From a bacterium (GTDB lineage Bacteria > Pseudomonadota > Alphaproteobacteria > SP197): a stretch of 42,099 bases of DNA. The stretch lies in NCBI GenBank assembly GCA_028821455.1, contig JAPPGE010000052.1:1-42099 (forward strand), given 5' to 3'. Below, in pieces: positions 33,390 to 41,273 of this stretch. A program made the translations under genes and the position numbers. The number at the start of each line of letters is the position of its first letter. Position 1 is the first letter of the stretch. The notes under the pieces were generated by a model. The model had not been told where the DNA came from, ran no database searches, and saw nothing but the letters and a program-made list of their open reading frames with translations.

Positions 33390-33641
33390 ATGAAGCCCAA
33401 GGAAATGCGCAGAGTCAGCGCCAAGAGACAAATCACACTTCCGGCTCGTCAGTGCCGTCTGGCCGGCATCGAGCCGGGAGACCAGTACCGCAGTTTTGCC
33501 TTCGACGGTTGCATCACAATCATTCGTCAAAAGCCCGGCAGTGCGTGGGGGTGTCTCGCTCATCTTGAGGCGGACGAGACAGTCTGCGACGAGCAGTCGC
33601 GCCAGGACGCGGTGTCAGCGAAGCGTGCGAACTCATCGTGA
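33390..33641 (+). CDS. AbrB/SpoVT-type antitoxin (VapB-like)
   Basis: 83 residues. The N-terminal RRVSAKRQITLPARQCRLAG followed by IEPGDQYR is a SpoVT/AbrB DNA-binding swapped hairpin, as in VapB and MazE antitoxins. The C-terminal part (LEADETVCDEQSRQDAV) would wrap the toxin. ATG 33390 is chosen, with an alternative at 33405. Its stop overlaps the GTG of a PIN-domain toxin remnant (GTGA), the coupling usual for vapBC. The antitoxin frame is intact while the toxin is cut short. Confidence 0.8.
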   Translation: MKPKEMRRVSAKRQITLPARQCRLAGIEPGDQYRSFAFDGCITIIRQKPGSAWGCLAHLEADETVCDEQSRQDAVSAKRANSS

Positions 33642-33805
33642 TCGCAGCCGGGACAATTGTCCTGCTGCGCGACGACGAGGCGCAGGCTGACCGGGCACGT
33701 GCGGTCCTTCAAGGTGATAATCGCGTTCTCATCACCGATGTCGCATTGGTGGAGTCCGTTTGGACGCTGCTTGGACGGCGTGAGCGGCGCGGGCCTTACT
33801 CCTGA
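33638..33805 (+). pseudogene. Truncated VapC-like PIN-domain toxin
   Basis: 55 codons from GTG 33638. RDDEAQADRARAVL followed by VLITDVALVESVWTLLGRRE is the N-terminal part of a PIN nuclease. The first catalytic block, normally Asp-Thr-Asn, reads Gly-Thr-Ile (IAAGTIVLL), and a few residues next to it are missing, so the metal site is lost. Similarity stops near 33785 and the frame ends at 33805, inside the last 10 bases of the GMC oxidoreductase gene on the other strand. More than half of the toxin has been deleted, probably by the event that joined the next segment. Confidence 0.78.
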
Positions 33806-35463
33806 AACGCGAACCGGGCCTCGAACGGCTCGAGCTGGGGCTTGCCGAGGATCCAGTCGGCGGCGCGCGACGCGATCATCTGGGTCGGCGCATTGAGGTT
33901 GGCGCTGATCACCCTGGGCATGACCGAGGCGTCGACCACGCGCAGGGCCTCCATTCCGTGGACCCTGAGCTCGGAATCGACGACCGCGTCGCTGCCGAAG
34001 CCCATCTTGCAGGTGCCGCAGGGGTGAAAGTCCGTGGAGGTCAGCGCCCGCACGGCCTCTTCGATCTCCTTGTCCGTCCTGACGTCGGGCCCCGGAGACT
34101 GCTCGACGCCGCGCAAGCCGTCGAAGGCGGGCTGGGCAATCAGGTCGCGCATCTTCTTAACGCCCTCGACCAGTTCACGCAGGTCCTCGGGATCGCTGAG
34201 GTAGCGAAAGAACATCGCCGGCTTCATGCCCGGATCCTCGGACTTGAGCGCAATGTGTCCGTGGCTGCCTGGGCGCAGCTGGTCGACCTGCAGCTGGAAG
34301 GCCTGCTTCAGCCTGATCCTGTCGCCTTCGTATTCGTAGCCCGTGGGTCCGAAGTGGTACTGGAGATTCGGATAGGGGACGTCGTCGTTGCCGCGGATCA
34401 GGCCGCCGGCCTCCCAGACGTTCGAGGCAGCAAGCCCGCGACGCGTAAGGAACCACTCGGCGCCGGCCATGAGCTTGTTGAGCGGACGGTCGACCCGGTG
34501 CATCGGAAACGAGCGTGTACACGACACCGTTATCACAACGCTGGCGTGATCCTGAAGGTTCTGCCCGACGCCGGGCAGGTCGCAGCGCACCGTGATGCCG
34601 TGGTCGCGCAGGTGATCGGCGGGGCCAATGCCCGAGAGCATCAGGGTCTGCGGCGAGTTGATCGCCCCGCCAGACAGGATGATCTCCTTCTCGGCTTCGA
34701 CCCTGCGTGTCGCGCCACCCTGGGTGAAGACGACTCCCGAGGCACGATTGCCGTCGATCACGAGACGCTGAACCATGGCACGTGTCAGGAGCGTGAGATT
34801 CGGGCGCGAAAGAGCGGGCCGCAGGTGCGCCACCGCCGCGCTGCACCGACGGCCGTTGCGCTTGGTCGCATCGAGCCTCGTGACGCCCTCGGGCTGGTAG
34901 CCGTTTGGATCGTCAGTCGTGCCCTGCCCGGCCTGTCCGCCAGCCTGGATGAAGGTGTCGAAGAGCGGGTTCTCCGTCGCGCCCCGTGTGACACCGAGCG
35001 GACCGCTGTCGCCGCGCCAGTCGCTGGCGCCCCGGTCGCTGGTCTCGCCCGCCTTGAAGTAGGGCAGGCAGTCGGCGTAACGCCATTCGGTGAGACCCAG
35101 TTCGTCGGCCCAGCGGTCGTAATCCTGCGGCTGGCCCCGCATGTAGACCATGGAGTTGATGGACGACGAACCGCCCACCACCTTGCCGCGCGGCATCACA
35201 ACCTGGCGGCCGTGGAGCTCCTGCTCGTCTTCGGTCATGTAGTTCCAGTTGATCCGGGGGTCGCGGTGCGCCTTGTAGACACCTGCCGGGATGTGGATCA
35301 GCAGATTGCGGTCCATCGGACCCGCCTCGAGTACCAGAACGGAATGGCGGCCGTCGGCGCTGAGCTTGTTGGCCAGCACGCAGCCCGCCGAACCGGCTCC
35401 GATGATGATGTAGTCAAAGCTTGCTATGGAACACTCCAGGTCAACGAGTGGGTTTCGGGCCAT
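33796..35463 (-). CDS. GMC-family FAD-dependent oxidoreductase, choline/alcohol dehydrogenase-like
   Basis: 555 residues. The FAD-binding start is YIIIGAGSAGCVLANKL. GMC signature blocks are PRGKVVGGSSSINSMVYMRG and GAINSPQTLMLSGIGP. The active-site His lies in FHPCGTCKMG, and the second catalytic position is Asn in LNAPTQMIA near the end. Such enzymes oxidise primary alcohols, for example choline or alkanols, and pass electrons to a quinone, cytochrome or oxygen. Substrate specificity is not evident. It is downstream of the dimethylformamidase-like gene by 93 bases on the same strand. The ATG at 35463 adds about 15 residues before the FAD domain, and no closer start codon exists. Confidence 0.92.
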   Translation of the reverse strand: MARNPLVDLECSIASFDYIIIGAGSAGCVLANKLSADGRHSVLVLEAGPMDRNLLIHIPAGVYKAHRDPRINWNYMTEDEQELHGRQVVMPRGKVVGGSSSINSMVYMRGQPQDYDRWADELGLTEWRYADCLPYFKAGETSDRGASDWRGDSGPLGVTRGATENPLFDTFIQAGGQAGQGTTDDPNGYQPEGVTRLDATKRNGRRCSAAVAHLRPALSRPNLTLLTRAMVQRLVIDGNRASGVVFTQGGATRRVEAEKEIILSGGAINSPQTLMLSGIGPADHLRDHGITVRCDLPGVGQNLQDHASVVITVSCTRSFPMHRVDRPLNKLMAGAEWFLTRRGLAASNVWEAGGLIRGNDDVPYPNLQYHFGPTGYEYEGDRIRLKQAFQLQVDQLRPGSHGHIALKSEDPGMKPAMFFRYLSDPEDLRELVEGVKKMRDLIAQPAFDGLRGVEQSPGPDVRTDKEIEEAVRALTSTDFHPCGTCKMGFGSDAVVDSELRVHGMEALRVVDASVMPRVISANLNAPTQMIASRAADWILGKPQLEPFEARFAFQE

Positions 35464-35556
35464 GAGTGCCCGCGAGCAAGCCCAGGGACGTGTTCCCGGT
35501 GCGGCGACGTGCGACCATGCAGCAGGAAGAATCGGAGAGGCGGCAGGTCAACGTGG

Positions 35557-38076
35557 CTACTCCGGAAGGTCGAACGGGGCCGGATCGAGGAAGCGCCGCA
35601 CCACGTTCCCGGTGATCGTGGCCACGTTGTTGTCATAGCCATCGTGGCACAGTCCGTCGCACCAGGAGATGGAGCCGGTGGAAAACACCGCACCGCCGGC
35701 CGGAGTCTCGAAGAACACCATGTCCGCCCTGACCAGGGGCGACGTCTCGCCGTTGATGTCGGAGGTCAGATGGTAGAACTCCTCGGGCAGGGTGAGGTAG
35801 CTGGCGGGAAGACGGGTGGCGCTGGCGACCACGAGCGCATGTTCCGGCGTGCCGAGATTCGTATCGGCCCTGTCCAGTTCCGCTCCCGCGGCACCGCCCA
35901 GCGCGAATCCGAAATCGCCAATCCTCTCGTTCTCCCCGACGCCCTCGAAGATCCACGCGGCGCGCGGGTCACCGCTCGCTGCGGTGCGCTCGTAGTAGGA
36001 GGCGGAGTCGAATCCGCAGGCGGTGTAGCCCACGCCGAACAGTTGCTGCGGCGTCCGGCCGTTGCGCCGCCACAGACCGGAGAGCTCGCCAGTGAATGCC
36101 ATGTGGTACTCACCCGACTCGGCGATCCAGTTGCGGCCTCCGTCCTCGGCCCGGCGGGTCTCGATAAGCCCGGGGTCCTCGGGATGGTAGGCGATCTTCC
36201 AGTAGAAGCCGTTGGCGCCCAGATACATGAACCGGCCGCCCTCTTCGAGGTAGGCGAGCAACGCGTCCGACATGGACTGGGAGGTGTACTCCGGATGGCT
36301 GCCCGAGATGACACAGTCATAGGGTTCCAGCAGGGCTGAACCCTCCCGGTCCAGCGCCTCGTCGGTCAGGACATCGTAGGCATGGCCGCTCTCCTCGAGC
36401 CAGTCGAGAATCAGCGTATCCGCACCGAAGTTCCACACGGACTTTCCTGGCGCCATCTCCACGAACGGCCGGTGCCGGGATGCATAGCACACACCACTGC
36501 CGTCGCTGTGCATGTCGTAGGTCGAGGCGCCGAGTTCCGGATGCATCTGCAGGAACATCTGGTTCCTGGTCAGGGTGGCGAACCGGTTCATGGTTCGCTC
36601 CAGGAAACGCCGGCGCTGAACATGGGTGCCGTCGTTGCCGTAGCACACGTATGTCGCGGTCGGCATCAGCACCGCCAGACGCGAACCCGGCTTTCCCCTG
36701 GCCGGGAGTACATGGAAGGTGGCATAGGACGTGCTGGCGCCCTGATGAAAGCGCCCGCAATAGACGCCGCTCTTCCAGGATTCCGGGATCGTCAACGCGA
36801 TGTCGTCATCCCAGCCGCAATCCACCACGTCGTCCTCGTGAAAGTGGATGGCCCCGTAGTGATGAGGGTTGTCCGACCATCGGTGCGCCGTGCCATCCCA
36901 CCGGCTTCCCGTCATCGCCCGGGCCGGCAGGTTGACGGTATGGCCGTGCCATGCGTTGGCCGAGGTGTCCGCGATCCCGGTGCCGGACACCTCGCGGGAG
37001 AAGTCCCAGGACGCGACGAGCGAGTCCTCGTCGCAGAGCGGCGACGAGAACAGCGCCGGCGCCTCCAGCTTGCCGTTGAAATGCGCGGTCATGGACCCAT
37101 CGGATGCCTTCGAGGCGCCGATGAAGAACTCACCTGACCCGAGATCCGGCTGAAACCCGATTGTGCGTTCGATCCGCGCCTCGCGCAGGAGCAGATGCCC
37201 CCTTTCCAGGCAACGATGAGACACGGCGAGTCTGCGACTTTTCGGATCGAAGCTGGCTGTCACGTCGTGCCAGGACTGGAGCGGCAGCGGCTTTTCCGTC
37301 GCAATGGCGACGACCTCGCCGGGGCCGGCGCCGACGGTCACGCTGGGGCGGCCCCCGTCGTCGAGACAGAGGGCGAAGCCTGTCTCGTGCTCCGCATCCC
37401 AGGCATCGACGAGCGCCTGTGGCCTGCCGGTCCTGAGCGTCGCCTTCACGTTTACGCGGACAGAGAATGCGTCCAGCACCACCGGACACGGGCGGTCGAA
37501 CGCAATGTAGGAGCCGATCGATGTCGTCTGCTTGCGACCCTCGTAGTCGCCGTCCGCCGGGGTGTTGATTGGCGTCAGGTGCAGACCCGGCCCTTCCGGA
37601 TGACCGACGGCAGAACGGATTCTGGCGACATCGAAGCGGTAGCTCCCTGCCAGATTGCCCGTGGACACCTTGAAGTTGACCGTCTCTCCGGGTCGCACGT
37701 CCCAGCGGTCCGCGTAGGCCAGCAGACGCTCGTCGACCACCGGGTGCCGGGAACGATCGTCCAGCGCGAGGTTCTCGCCCAGGGGCAAGGGACACCCGGT
37801 CAGCATCTCCCAGCGGAGCTTGAACATGGCTTTCAGCGCCTCTCCATAGGTCTCGAAGCGCACACCCTCGTAGATGAGGACAGGATCTCCGCGCCGGTCG
37901 CTTGCCGTGCCGAGCCCGAATGCCCCGCCCCCCGTTTCGACGATGACGTGCGGATCGTCGATCGTGTCGGCCCGCATGATGGTCAGCAGGCGCTGAAGGT
38001 CCGGACCGTGCGGCCCTGAAGGGTGCTCGAAAAACTCCTCGCACGGAGCCAGATCGTCTGGGTCAATCTTCAGCAT
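35557..38076 (-). CDS. N,N-dimethylformamidase-like amidohydrolase with fused N-terminal small-subunit-like domain
   Basis: 839 residues. DMFase hydrolyses dimethylformamide to dimethylamine and formate with an iron held by two Tyr and one Glu. From about residue 113 (RPGETVNFKVSTG) the chain follows the DMFase large subunit, including a LamG-like middle (about 195-340) and the C-terminal domain. Likely iron ligands are Tyr479 (VCYGND), Tyr520 (STYDMHSDGSG) and Glu596 (SGSHPEYTS). The 41-residue Tyr-Tyr spacing equals that of the Paracoccus enzyme as I recall it. Residues 1-105 are extra and resemble the separate small subunit in size and in a block RFETYGEALKAMFKLRWE. No separate small-subunit gene is present. 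ATG 38076 has GGGAGG upstream. The true substrate is unknown. Confidence 0.82.
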   Translation of the reverse strand: MLKIDPDDLAPCEEFFEHPSGPHGPDLQRLLTIMRADTIDDPHVIVETGGGAFGLGTASDRRGDPVLIYEGVRFETYGEALKAMFKLRWEMLTGCPLPLGENLALDDRSRHPVVDERLLAYADRWDVRPGETVNFKVSTGNLAGSYRFDVARIRSAVGHPEGPGLHLTPINTPADGDYEGRKQTTSIGSYIAFDRPCPVVLDAFSVRVNVKATLRTGRPQALVDAWDAEHETGFALCLDDGGRPSVTVGAGPGEVVAIATEKPLPLQSWHDVTASFDPKSRRLAVSHRCLERGHLLLREARIERTIGFQPDLGSGEFFIGASKASDGSMTAHFNGKLEAPALFSSPLCDEDSLVASWDFSREVSGTGIADTSANAWHGHTVNLPARAMTGSRWDGTAHRWSDNPHHYGAIHFHEDDVVDCGWDDDIALTIPESWKSGVYCGRFHQGASTSYATFHVLPARGKPGSRLAVLMPTATYVCYGNDGTHVQRRRFLERTMNRFATLTRNQMFLQMHPELGASTYDMHSDGSGVCYASRHRPFVEMAPGKSVWNFGADTLILDWLEESGHAYDVLTDEALDREGSALLEPYDCVISGSHPEYTSQSMSDALLAYLEEGGRFMYLGANGFYWKIAYHPEDPGLIETRRAEDGGRNWIAESGEYHMAFTGELSGLWRRNGRTPQQLFGVGYTACGFDSASYYERTAASGDPRAAWIFEGVGENERIGDFGFALGGAAGAELDRADTNLGTPEHALVVASATRLPASYLTLPEEFYHLTSDINGETSPLVRADMVFFETPAGGAVFSTGSISWCDGLCHDGYDNNVATITGNVVRRFLDPAPFDLPE

Positions 38077-38172
38077 AGTGGCCTCCCGCTCGCAGCCCGA
38101 CGGCTGCACGTCGAAGACGATACAAGAGGGGAGTATCCGGTGACAGTCGGGGAAACGGGCCTGGCTTCGAGT

Positions 38173-39021
38173 TCAGGCGAGACGGAGCAGGGCAACCGCT
38201 GCTGCGAGCAGGATAATCGCGGCAATGCGCACCGGTCCCGGCCTCTCCCTCAGCACGAACACGCCAATCAGGGCTCCGAACAGAATGCTGCTTTCTCGCA
38301 GCGCAGCGACAATCGCGACCGGAGCATGGACCATGGCCCAGATGACGATGGCGTAGGCCAGCATGGAGAGCAGGCCACCGGCGAGCGATTTCGCGATGTC
38401 GCGTCCTGGCACCTGCACGACACGACGGCGGCGCAACCAGAAGATCACGGCGATGGTAGGCCAGGCATCGAGAAAGAACAGCCAGACTGCATAGGCAATC
38501 GGGTCGCCCGCGGCCCGGCCGCCAAGACCGTCGGCAATCGTGTAGGCGGCAATCGTACAGGCGGTCAGTCCGGCGAAGAGAAGGGAACGATCGCGGAGGC
38601 TGGGATGCGCATCGGCCCTGCGCCACGCGACCCCCAGGATCGCCAGCAGGATCAGACCGATTGCGATGAGGGCACGGTCGCCGAGGTCCTCATGCAGGAA
38701 GACCAGAGATGCGAGGGTCACGATCAGGGGCGCGGCGCCGCGGGCAATCGGGTAGACACGGCTGAAGTCGCCATGGCGATAGGCCGTGGCCAGCCACAGG
38801 AAGTAGATCGTATGCACCGCCGTCGACACCAGCAGGAAGGGCCAAGCGGCCGCCACGGGGACCTCCACGAAAGGCAACGCCAGGCCGGCTGCCACCCCCG
38901 AAGCGACCGACATCCATGCCATGCCGACCAACGGATCGGACTGCGCCTTGACCACGGCGTTCCAGGCCGCATGCAGCAGAGCGGCGCCCAGCACCATCAG
39001 GAGGACGCCCGTCGAAATCAT
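38173..39021 (-). CDS. DMT-superfamily (EamA) transporter
   Basis: 282 residues with ten predicted transmembrane helices in two EamA repeats. The first has LLHAAWNAVVKAQSDP and FSRVYPIARGAAPLIVTLAS; the second has LRESSILFGALIGVFVLRER, a well-conserved closing motif. DMT proteins export or exchange amino acids, amines and other small metabolites. The ligand here is unknown. The ATG overlaps the stop of the IS110 remnant (ATGA), so the gene now begins right at the end of mobile-element sequence. The dimethylformamidase-like gene follows about 97 bases downstream on the same strand. Confidence 0.9.
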   Translation of the reverse strand: MISTGVLLMVLGAALLHAAWNAVVKAQSDPLVGMAWMSVASGVAAGLALPFVEVPVAAAWPFLLVSTAVHTIYFLWLATAYRHGDFSRVYPIARGAAPLIVTLASLVFLHEDLGDRALIAIGLILLAILGVAWRRADAHPSLRDRSLLFAGLTACTIAAYTIADGLGGRAAGDPIAYAVWLFFLDAWPTIAVIFWLRRRRVVQVPGRDIAKSLAGGLLSMLAYAIVIWAMVHAPVAIVAALRESSILFGALIGVFVLRERPGPVRIAAIILLAAAVALLRLA

Positions 39022-39521
39022 GCCGGCACCGGACTGGAGCGGCGATGATGACGCTTCGCCACCGTCAGCGTCACAGAGGGTCGCAGAACACGGCGACGAG
39101 AGGCGCGTCGGCCGGCGGCATGAGCCAGCAGAGCGCGCACCATCTTCTTCGTAGCGATCCGTTCGGTCTTGCGCTGCTTTGCCTTGCCGTTCACGAGCAG
39201 GACCGTAGTGTCAAGCACGACCGTCTCGATGGACATCTCCTGCTCCAGCCAGCGCGCAGGCCAGAACCCTTCGTAATCGGCTTCGTAGCAGCACACGACG
39301 CGCACCTCGTGGCCAACAGCCCGCTCCGCTCTCGACCGCTGACGCTTGATCAAATCCTGCAGGCCTTCCACATCCGCGCTGCCAAGCGCGTCTGGGTCGA
39401 TGCGTTCACCCTTCGGACCCGTGATGCCGACGACCCAACTCTTCCCTTTGATCTCGATCGCGACATACAGCGTGCCGTGCTCCGCACTGGCGGATGCGGC
39501 AATCTCATTCGTCGAAAGCAC
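39018..39521 (-). mobile_element. IS110-family transposase, truncated and mutated
   Basis: A 167-codon frame from GTG 39521 (AGGAG upstream) corresponds to the N-terminal DEDD domain of IS110-type transposases: STNEIAASA, TLYVAIEIKGKSWVVGI, CCYEADYEGFWPARWLEQ, ETVVLDTTVLLVN and RKTERIATKKMVRALLAH. Active elements have Asp in the first block and KTDRxD in the last. Here the former is Glu and the final Asp is Ala, so it should be inactive. The C-terminal part, with the conserved Ser region, is missing; the frame ends at the start of the DMT transporter gene. IS110 elements have no conspicuous terminal repeats, so the borders cannot be set. Confidence 0.8.
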
Positions 39522-39609
39522 TCGGTGTCTCCTGATGAGGCTTCGAAACAACAGGACCATAACGCCGGTCCCGACTCGGCCTCATGGGATCTGTGGGGAT
39601 GTGCGCAAC

Positions 39610-39760
39610 TCAGATTGTTCTCGACATCTCGCAGATTACCGCGGCGTCCCTTCGGACGGACGATCTCACGCCGCGATGCCCGTTGCTCACAATCGAGGGC
39701 CGGTCCGACGCCTTGCGGTTGATCTGCCCGTCAGGCCTCTCGGCATTGAACCGGATCACC
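39610..39760 (-). mobile_element. IS630-family transposase fragment
   Basis: A minus-strand frame of about 50 codons reads VIRFNAERPDGQINRKASDR followed by PSIVSNGHR, then drifts out of the family pattern and stops. This is the end of the helix-turn-helix region of IS630-type transposases, which commonly read WVxRFNAEGPDGLIDRKxPG(R/K)P. A frameshift follows (EIV appears in the next frame). The catalytic part is absent. It lies in the 464-base stretch 39522-39985; I recognise no gene in the rest of that stretch. With the IS110 remnant next to it, it marks a site of repeated insertion. Confidence 0.65.
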
Positions 39761-39985
39761 GAGCCCCCCACGGCCCAAGGGGTCACGCGCCCAAGCCTGG
39801 GTGCGTCCGACCGCGAAGCGCCTTCGCAGACCGACGCTGACACTGGAGCCCGGAATCGTTGCCCACATGGTCCGATCGCAAGGGAACCGGAGCCGCGATG
39901 GAGAACCCGTTGCTGTTTTGCGTGTTGAATCATGGACCGAACTTCGCGCAACCCATCCGTCGGTCTCTCTCTGAGGGCATCGGCG

Positions 39986-41167
39986 CTACGCGTCGTAGAG
40001 CCGGATGATGTCCTCAGCCATGCGGATGACGCCGGGAAGATAGTCCTCCGTGTAGGCGTGGCGGTCCTCGAGCACGCTGAAGAAGGCAACGACGGTTCCG
40101 GTTTCCGGATCGGCCAGCAGATACTGGCCGCCATAACCGCCGTGTCCGAGCCAACGCCCATCGGTGGTCGTGTGGTTGCTGTAGCGAATCCAGCCGCTGG
40201 GGTCGGGCAAGCGCGTGCCGCGCCCGCTCCTGGTTTCGTGGATGAACCTGGCGCTGCCGACGGCCTCGCCATGGACGCCCTCTCCCAACCGCGCGAACAA
40301 CAGGCCGTACCGTGCCAAGTCGCGCGCCGTCATGCATACGCCACCGGCGATCTGCGGCACGCCCTCGCAATCGGTCCCGATGTGATAGACGCCCGCGATA
40401 CCGGCGGCTTCGACGATATCAACCAGGAACTCCCGCAGGCCGCGACCGCTGGCGCGCTCCGCGATCCAGCCCAGAATGTCGGTGTTTGTCGATGCGTAGC
40501 GGGTCTCGCCGGTCGAGTTGACAACGTCGTCACTCACCAGGGCGCCGGCGAACGCCCGGCATCCGAACTCGCGCTCGCCGGCGGGCGGCAGGCGCCAGCC
40601 CAAGGCGATTTCCTCGTTGTTGTAACCGACAGGCACGCCGCGGCGGAGATCGGCCGAATAGGGCGCGTCATAGCCCTCGTCGAAGTTGTTCACGACGTCC
40701 ATGTCGAGGACCTGTTGCACCGTGGCCTCCGCGTATCCCGATCCGATCTCGGGGAGGTAGTGAGCCACCTTGCGGTCCAATTCGACCCGTCCGTCCTCGA
40801 CCAGGCGGCCGATGATCAGGCTCGCGGCGGTCTTGCTGACCGACTGCATGCTGTGCGGCCGGTCCGGACCGAAATCCGGCGCATAGACCTCGAAAAGCAC
40901 CGACTGCTCCCGCACCACCGCCATGGCCGAAAAATACGTCGTGCCCGTGTACCGGCGAACTTCGGGCATGTCGCCGATGCGTCCGTCGATCGCCTTGCTC
41001 AGCGGCAGCACGTCCGACGCGCGGATACCCAGGCTGTAACGCGTCAGATTGTGCAGGTTGTGGAAGCCCGACCGCCGGTTATCTGGAAGGTTCCAGTTTG
41101 ACTTGTCGTCCTCGCCGACCACGAGATCCGGGTTGGGGACCGTTGTCGGCGTCGTGCCGATCGCCAT
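39986..41167 (-). CDS. Serine hydrolase of the beta-lactamase class C / 6-aminohexanoate-dimer hydrolase type
   Basis: 393 residues of the penicillin-recognising fold. The Ser-x-x-Lys motif is SVSK (Ser109, Lys112) in MQSVSKTAAS. The Tyr-x-Asn-like element is YASTNTD, and the third motif is HGG in LGHGGYGGQYL. The arrangement and the N-terminal RRSGFHNLHNLTRY fit the NylB-like group, which hydrolyses amide or ester bonds in small molecules, rather than true beta-lactamases. No signal peptide is seen, so it is probably cytosolic. It sits between a solute-binding protein gene and the amide hydrolase genes on the same strand, with IS remnants downstream. Confidence 0.87.
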   Translation of the reverse strand: MAIGTTPTTVPNPDLVVGEDDKSNWNLPDNRRSGFHNLHNLTRYSLGIRASDVLPLSKAIDGRIGDMPEVRRYTGTTYFSAMAVVREQSVLFEVYAPDFGPDRPHSMQSVSKTAASLIIGRLVEDGRVELDRKVAHYLPEIGSGYAEATVQQVLDMDVVNNFDEGYDAPYSADLRRGVPVGYNNEEIALGWRLPPAGEREFGCRAFAGALVSDDVVNSTGETRYASTNTDILGWIAERASGRGLREFLVDIVEAAGIAGVYHIGTDCEGVPQIAGGVCMTARDLARYGLLFARLGEGVHGEAVGSARFIHETRSGRGTRLPDPSGWIRYSNHTTTDGRWLGHGGYGGQYLLADPETGTVVAFFSVLEDRHAYTEDYLPGVIRMAEDIIRLYDA

Positions 41168-41273
41168 GATTGATCACTCCACAGTCAGCGGCTCCGCCAC
41201 GCCGCAGGCGACCGCGCGGCGGTCAAGGGCATATGCCCGGGGCCAATCGCCATTGCGGCCGGAGGTTGCGCGA

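Noticed and set aside
33958..36339. A 793-codon open frame on the plus strand opposite the GMC and dimethylformamidase-like genes
   Set aside because: It is antisense to two well-supported genes, has no recognisable domain, and is rich in the residue pattern expected from reading GC-rich codons backwards.
39986..41167. True beta-lactamase / antibiotic resistance gene
   Set aside because: There is no signal peptide, and the overall pattern fits the 6-aminohexanoate hydrolase-like group; the genomic context is amide metabolism.
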